Below are positions 57,911 to 62,237 of a stretch of DNA of 62,237 bases, piece by piece. This stretch comes from Dehalococcoidales bacterium (lineage in GTDB: Bacteria > Chloroflexota > Dehalococcoidia > Dehalococcoidales > BS750m-G39). A program made the translations under genes and the position numbers. Below the pieces are notes generated by a model. It did no database searches, had not been told where the DNA came from, and saw only the letters and a program-made list of their open reading frames with translations. The DNA lies in contig JALHSZ010000020.1 in the NCBI GenBank assembly GCA_022865485.1, positions 1-62,237 of the forward strand. Direction: 5' to 3'. The number at the start of each line of letters is the position of its first letter. The first letter of the stretch is position 1.

Positions 57911-60900
57911 ATGGATTTAATTAAATTATTGCCTCTGGCGGGGGAAATGCCCGAATACCGCCAGCTGGTGGCTGAACTTAAAGAAGGGGATGGGAAAACC
58001 AGAGCCGTGGCGCTGGAGGCAGCCAAGCCCTACCTCATCACGGCTTTATATCAATCCCTGGGGCGGCCCATGGTGGTGGTCAGCGCCCAGCCGGAGAAGT
58101 GCCAGAAAATCCACGAGCAGATAGCGGCCTGGAGCAACTCGGGCGGATTAAAGTTTCCCGAGCCCGACGCCCTGCCCTACGAGCGCATCGCTGCGGATAG
58201 TTCCACCGAGCTGGAGAGGGTGCAGGTCCTGTCGGCGCTGGCGGGTATGGATGGGGAGAAGCCTCCCTTGATTGTGGTCTCGGCGCCGGCGTTGATGGGG
58301 AAGCTGACGCCGCACCGCGATTTCGCCGCCGCCTGCCACACGCTAAAGCCGGGGATGGAGGTCGAGCCCTTTCAACTGCTGGGGCGGTGGCAGGCGATGG
58401 GCTACTGCCTGGAAAACACGGTGGAGATGCCGGGGACGATAGCCCACCGCGGCGGCATCGTCGATATTTATCCCCCCACCAGCGAGCTGCCCGCCCGAAT
58501 AGAGTTCCTGGGTAACACCATCGACAGCCTGAGGCTCTTCGACCCCGCCAGCCAGCGCTCGTCGAGCGCAATAGAATCGCTGGCTATCGGGCCGGCCACA
58601 GAATTGCTGGCGCCGCTGATGAGCACTAAAGCCGAGCTAGAAGAGATAGTCAAGGGCATCAAGCTGGCGAATTGCAGCGCCGAAGCGCGCCAGCAGTTCG
58701 AGCGGGAGCTGGACATGCTCGCCGATAAGCAGGAGCTAAGCAATCTGCAGTTTTACGCGCCGCTGTTCAACACCGACAGCCTGCTCGACTTTCTGCCTCA
58801 AGATTGCCTCTTGGTGCTCGACGAGCTGCCCGATATCGAGGCAGCGATTGATGAACTGGACGCGCAGGCCGAACAGCTGCGCGCCGAGAAGATAGAGCGG
58901 AAGGAGTTACCGATTAACTTCCCCAGACCCTATTTTAGCTGGGCGGAGCTGGAGCCGAAGCTAAAACCAAAGCCGCGCCTGAGGCTCACCGCTTGGGGCG
59001 TGGAACAGGAAGAAAACGCCCACCATTTGAGCTTTAGCCCCACCCCCGGCTACGCCGGGCAGTTGCCCGTCTTCATCAAGAAGGCCAAGCAGCTCCTGGG
59101 GCAGAAAAAGCGGCTCATCATCGTCAGCCACCAGGCCAGCCGTCTTTCCGAGCTACTGGAGCAGGCGGATATTATGGCTTCGCCCGTCGAGGAGATAAAG
59201 CAAATCCCGCCGCCCGCCTCGCTGACGCTGGTTCAGGGGCTCTTGGGGGAGGGGTGGGTAATGGATAATGAGACCTTTCTTTTAACCGACGCCGAAATCT
59301 TCGGCTTCATCAAGCATAGGCGGCTGGTGAAGAGGCGGCCCGTGCCCCACCACCAGTTCCTCATCGAGCTTGCGCCCGGAGACTACGTGGTGCACGTTGA
59401 GCACGGCATCGCCAAGTTTGCCGGGGTTACCAGGATGGCTAACGAGAACAGCCAGCGGGAATACCTAGTCTTGAAATACGCCGCCAACGACCGCCTCTAT
59501 GTCCCCACCGACCAGATAGACCGCGTCAACCGCTATGTCGGCGCTGGCGACCAGCCCCCCACCCTTTCCCGGCTGGGCACGCAGGAGTGGGCCAGGACCA
59601 AGCAAAAAGTGAAGGAATCGGTGGCGGAGGTCGCCCAGGAGTTGCTGATGCTATACGCCGCCAGAGAAGTCGTACCCGGCTTTGCCTTTGCCCGCGATAG
59701 CGTCTGGCAGCAGGAACTGGAAGCTTCCTTCCCCTACGTGGAGACGCCCGACCAGATGGAGGCCCAAGCCGAGGTAAAAGCCGATATGGAGAAAGCCAGC
59801 CCCATGGACCGGCTGGTCTGCGGGGACGTGGGCTACGGCAAGACCGAGGTCGCCATCCGCGCCGCCTTCAAGGCGGTGATGGACGGCAAGCAGGTGGCGG
59901 TGCTGGTGCCGACGACGGTGCTCGCCCAGCAGCACTTCGCCACCTTCAAAGAAAGGCTGGAAGCCTTCCCGGTGAGAATCGAGGTCTTGAGCCGCTTTAA
60001 GACGCCCAGAGAACAGCAGGCTATCGTCGAGGGATTAGCCAGCGGCGGCGTCGATATCTGCATCGGCACCCACCGCTTATTGCAGAAGGACATAAACTTC
60101 AAGAACCTGGGGCTTTTAATCATCGACGAGGAGCAGCGCTTCGGCGTCGCCCACAAGGAGCATTTAAAGAAGATGCGTCAGGAGGTTGATGTTTTAACCT
60201 TGAGCGCCACCCCCATCCCCCGCACCCTGCACATGTCGCTGGTGGGGGTTCGGGACATGAGCACCATGGAGACGCCGCCCGAGCAGCGACTGCCCATCAA
60301 GACCTATGTCGCCCGCTACGACGAGCGGCTGGTCCGGGAGGCTATCCTGAGGGAGCTGGAGCGCAACGGGCAGGTCTTCTTCGTCCATAACCGGGTGCAG
60401 AGCATCGCCTTTATCGCCAGCAAGCTCCAGGATTTAGTACCGGAAGCCAGGATTGCCGTCGCCCACGGGCAGATGCCCGAGGGAGAGCTGGAGCGGGTGA
60501 TGACCGACTTCGCCGAGGGTGAGAGCGATATCCTGGTCTGCAGCACCATCATCGAGTCGGGGCTGGATATGCCCAACGTCAACACCCTGATTGTCAACCG
60601 CGCCGACCGCTTCGGGCTGACCCAGCTTTACCAGCTGCGGGGACGGGTGGGGCGGGGGGCTAACCTCGCCCACGCCTATTTCCTCTACGACAAGGGAAAG
60701 ATGCTGACCCCCACCGCCGAGAAGCGCCTGAAGACCATCTTCGAAGCCACCGAGCTGGGGGCGGGCTTCAGCATCGCCCTCAAAGACCTGGAAATCAGGG
60801 GGGCGGGGACGCTGCTGGGGGTAAGGCAGAGCGGGCATATCAGCGCCGTCGGCTTCAGCCTCTACACGCGGCTGCTGGCGGAGGCGGTGGAGGCGCAAAG

Positions 60901-61366
60901 GGCAAAACAGGCCGGCATACCCGAAAAAGCAAAGCCCTCCCCCCTGCCACCGCCCACCATCGATTTGCCCCTCAAAGCCTTTATCCCCGAGGACTATGTC
61001 GCCGACATCGACACGCGCTTGAGCCTCTACCAAAAGCTGGCCAGGGTGGATAAGCTGGAGCAGATAGAGGCGCTGGCGCGGGAGTTCAGCGACAGGTTCG
61101 GCAAATTGCCCGCCGAGGTCAAAAACCTCCTCTACGCGCTAAAGATTAAGCTCCTGGCGGCAAGGGCGGGCATCGAGTCGGTCAGCACCGAGGACGGGGA
61201 GATTGTGCTCAGATTGTTCGGGGGCATGCAGTTCGACAGGGAGAAACTCGAGCCGTTTCTGGGAGAGGGCGTGACTCCGGGTAAGGGGCAGATAAGCCTA
61301 AACTATAAGAGGGTGGAGGGGTGGAGAGGGGTTTTGGAAGGGATGTTAAAGAGGGTGGTGATATAA
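57911..61366 (+). CDS. mfd: Transcription-repair coupling factor
   Basis: Mfd removes RNA polymerase stalled at DNA damage and recruits UvrA. In 1151 residues it has the UvrB-like N-terminal module, the polymerase-interacting CarD-like domain ([17 protein letters not shown] at about 491), the RecG-type translocase with Walker A GDVGYGKT (about 638-645) and DEEQ (739-742), QLRGRVGRG, and the C-terminal TRCF domain. The ATG at 57911 follows GGAAGGAA; the TTG at 57899 would start in the tandem repeat. Confidence 0.97.
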   Translation: MDLIKLLPLAGEMPEYRQLVAELKEGDGKTRAVALEAAKPYLITALYQSLGRPMVVVSAQPEKCQKIHEQIAAWSNSGGLKFPEPDALPYERIAADSSTELERVQVLSALAGMDGEKPPLIVVSAPALMGKLTPHRDFAAACHTLKPGMEVEPFQLLGRWQAMGYCLENTVEMPGTIAHRGGIVDIYPPTSELPARIEFLGNTIDSLRLFDPASQRSSSAIESLAIGPATELLAPLMSTKAELEEIVKGIKLANCSAEARQQFERELDMLADKQELSNLQFYAPLFNTDSLLDFLPQDCLLVLDELPDIEAAIDELDAQAEQLRAEKIERKELPINFPRPYFSWAELEPKLKPKPRLRLTAWGVEQEENAHHLSFSPTPGYAGQLPVFIKKAKQLLGQKKRLIIVSHQASRLSELLEQADIMASPVEEIKQIPPPASLTLVQGLLGEGWVMDNETFLLTDAEIFGFIKHRRLVKRRPVPHHQFLIELAPGDYVVHVEHGIAKFAGVTRMANENSQREYLVLKYAANDRLYVPTDQIDRVNRYVGAGDQPPTLSRLGTQEWARTKQKVKESVAEVAQELLMLYAAREVVPGFAFARDSVWQQELEASFPYVETPDQMEAQAEVKADMEKASPMDRLVCGDVGYGKTEVAIRAAFKAVMDGKQVAVLVPTTVLAQQHFATFKERLEAFPVRIEVLSRFKTPREQQAIVEGLASGGVDICIGTHRLLQKDINFKNLGLLIIDEEQRFGVAHKEHLKKMRQEVDVLTLSATPIPRTLHMSLVGVRDMSTMETPPEQRLPIKTYVARYDERLVREAILRELERNGQVFFVHNRVQSIAFIASKLQDLVPEARIAVAHGQMPEGELERVMTDFAEGESDILVCSTIIESGLDMPNVNTLIVNRADRFGLTQLYQLRGRVGRGANLAHAYFLYDKGKMLTPTAEKRLKTIFEATELGAGFSIALKDLEIRGAGTLLGVRQSGHISAVGFSLYTRLLAEAVEAQRAKQAGIPEKAKPSPLPPPTIDLPLKAFIPEDYVADIDTRLSLYQKLARVDKLEQIEALAREFSDRFGKLPAEVKNLLYALKIKLLAARAGIESVSTEDGEIVLRLFGGMQFDREKLEPFLGEGVTPGKGQISLNYKRVEGWRGVLEGMLKRVVI

Positions 61367-61401
61367 TACATATTAAGGTAGTGTTAGGAGGGAGGTGAAT
61401 A

Positions 61402-61992
61402 ATGACTTGGATTAGTCCACATTTTCAGGACATAGATTTTCCTTCAGGTATGTCGCTAGACCAGAAGATTGAGGTCTTTGCAGACCGCGTGACAGGATGG
61501 CAATTGGATATAGCGCAACAGTGTGCCGATAATATTCCCCACTCTGGTTTCGCAGCCTTACATATTTTGTGCAGCTACTTCGAAATGATAGCAAAATTCC
61601 AGGACGGATATACCAAAAATGATAAGTCTGAAACATATTTTCGTAAAGGCTTCTACTCTGTTTTCCCAAACTTAATTAATAATTACTCAAGACAAGTTTC
61701 AGATGGCTTTTTGAAGAAATTATATAAGGATGTTAGGTGTGGGCTTTACCATGCTGGTATTACAGGGCCTAACATATGGCTTTCTGGTGACTTCCCCAAC
61801 GCTATTGAGTTTGAACTAGCTAACGAGACAATCCACATCAATCCACACAAGTTAGTACCTGCCATTAAGCAGCATTTTCAGTCTTATGTTCGAGAACTTC
61901 GCGACTATCGAAACCAACAGCAACGAAATAACTTTGAAACACGATTTGGGAAGCTTGGCAAAGGAGAAAATCGCCCCGAAACCCCTAATTAA
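61402..61992 (+). CDS. AT-rich orphan, HEPN-like protein
   Basis: A 196-residue, mostly helical soluble protein, AT-rich against mfd. It contains KDVRCGLYHAG, an R-X4-H motif like the active site of HEPN ribonucleases, preceded by a helix with FAALHILCSYFEMIAKF. Similar proteins of unknown function are scattered in many bacteria. The ATG follows GGAGGGAGGTG; TATAAT at 61362-61367 overlaps the mfd stop. It has its own terminator, so it is a self-contained gene unit. RNase activity and any defence role are inferences. Confidence 0.65.
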   Translation: MTWISPHFQDIDFPSGMSLDQKIEVFADRVTGWQLDIAQQCADNIPHSGFAALHILCSYFEMIAKFQDGYTKNDKSETYFRKGFYSVFPNLINNYSRQVSDGFLKKLYKDVRCGLYHAGITGPNIWLSGDFPNAIEFELANETIHINPHKLVPAIKQHFQSYVRELRDYRNQQQRNNFETRFGKLGKGENRPETPN

Positions 61993-62007
61993 GACTGAAG
62001 GCACTCC

Positions 62008-62033
62008 AAGAGGGGCTTCGCCCCTCTTTTTTT
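62008..62033 (+). terminator. Intrinsic terminator after the HEPN-like gene
   Basis: AAGAGGGGC (62008-62016) pairs with GCCCCTCTT (62020-62028) around TTC and is followed by a T-run. The stem is the same as in the composite repeats. Confidence 0.9.
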
Positions 62034-62046
62034 ATCCCCCACCCTA

Positions 62047-62075
62047 TTTACTATCGGCAAAAAAACGGTTACAAT
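62047..62075 (+). promoter_or_regulatory. Promoter of the zinc-ribbon gene
   Basis: TTTACT (62047-62052), 17 bases and TACAAT (62070-62075). Confidence 0.6.
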
Positions 62076-62146
62076 GTGGGCGGCTAAACAGCGCACATCC
62101 ATCTTGAAGAATCGCGCACTAATAATCAAGGAGGTAAAAGACCGAC

Positions 62147-62237
62147 ATGTTCTGTTCCAAATGTGGTGAGAAAAATCCGGCTAACAGCAAGTTCTGCAGC
62201 AAGTGCGGCGAGCCCCTGAACGCAGTGGCGGCGCCGG
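62147..62237 (+). CDS. Zinc-ribbon protein (partial, runs off the window)
   Basis: Thirty residues are visible: MFCSKCGEKNPANSKFCSKC and GEPLNAVAAP. Two CxxC pairs (CSKC and CSKC) make a zinc-ribbon of the kind found at the start of many membrane or signalling proteins. The ATG has AAGGAGGT upstream at 62128-62135. The rest of the protein is outside the window. Confidence 0.8.
   Translation, partial: MFCSKCGEKNPANSKFCSKCGEPLNAVAAP

Noticed and set aside
1-62237. CRISPR arrays, tRNA or rRNA genes, complete insertion sequences
   Set aside because: No regular repeat-spacer array, cloverleaf sequence, rRNA core motif or transposase frame was recognised on either strand by reading.

Overview
The window is a 62 kb stretch of a GC-rich bacterial chromosome made mostly of housekeeping operons. 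The mix points to an anaerobic member of the Chloroflexota, most likely class Dehalococcoidia or a relative. The evidence is remA-gmk, an electron-bifurcating NfnAB pair, an eIF-2B-like protein beside a Nudix enzyme of the eIF-2B-associated kind, a fakA/degV/recG block divergent from rpmB, a gamma-carbonic-anhydrase-like protein, and many short intergenic GC-rich repeats. The assignment is an inference from gene content; no rRNA or tRNA gene was seen.

Layout. 1-4.2 kb: an aminotransferase, two AT-rich orphan membrane genes, a hicBA toxin-antitoxin pair lying between trpS and a copy of the trpS 3' end, and trpS. 4.2-9.3 kb: a gamma-CA-like protein, argS, a composite repeat, recG. 9.3-14.4 kb: four tandem DegV/FakB paralogues and fakA, all on the minus strand and feeding into recG, with rpmB divergent. 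14.6-22.1 kb: rpe and an arginine block (argH, argG, a membrane-anchored hydrolase, argD, argB, argJ), read argJ to rpe. 22.1-28.6 kb: a stand-alone pyruvate-kinase C-terminal-domain protein, an AT-rich orphan, a flavoprotein, mutS, a second composite repeat, a CvpA-like protein and an MBL hydrolase that lacks a normal start codon. 28.7-33.7 kb: an ABC-2 exporter, an AT-rich orphan, and nfnB/nfnA with a terminator hairpin in the leader. 34-40 kb: remA-gmk, pit and its DUF47 partner, and a divergent operon of APC permease, UspA and two TrkA/RCK proteins. 40.3-46.5 kb: comEA-comEC, a repeat-rich surface protein, a DUF4349 lipoprotein, a small membrane protein and a DUF167 protein. 46.5-53.9 kb: an MBL hydrolase, a radical SAM protein, a three-gene ABC-2 exporter, a CinA/PncC protein, a Nudix protein, a lipoprotein and the convergent eIF-2B-like gene. 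54-62.2 kb: a third repeat, rph, proB-orf-proA, mfd, an AT-rich HEPN-like orphan and the start of a zinc-ribbon gene.

How the genes work together. The arg genes supply most of the ornithine-to-arginine route (argC and argF are not here). proB and proA supply the first steps of proline synthesis. FakA with four DegV proteins suggests phosphorylation of several classes of scavenged fatty acids. NfnAB couples NADH, NADPH and ferredoxin. The APC/UspA/TrkA operon looks like a gated cation or amino-acid importer. MutS, RecG and Mfd handle DNA repair, and ComEA/ComEC handle DNA uptake.

The most unusual points are the trpS-tail duplication around hicBA, a hicA gene that appears to start with CTG, an MBL gene that appears to start with ATA or ATT, a family of composite intergenic repeats sharing an AAGAGGGGC hairpin, several start codons placed just downstream of -10 boxes (candidate leaderless mRNAs), and scattered AT-rich single genes, two or three of which carry HEPN-like R-X(4-6)-H motifs.
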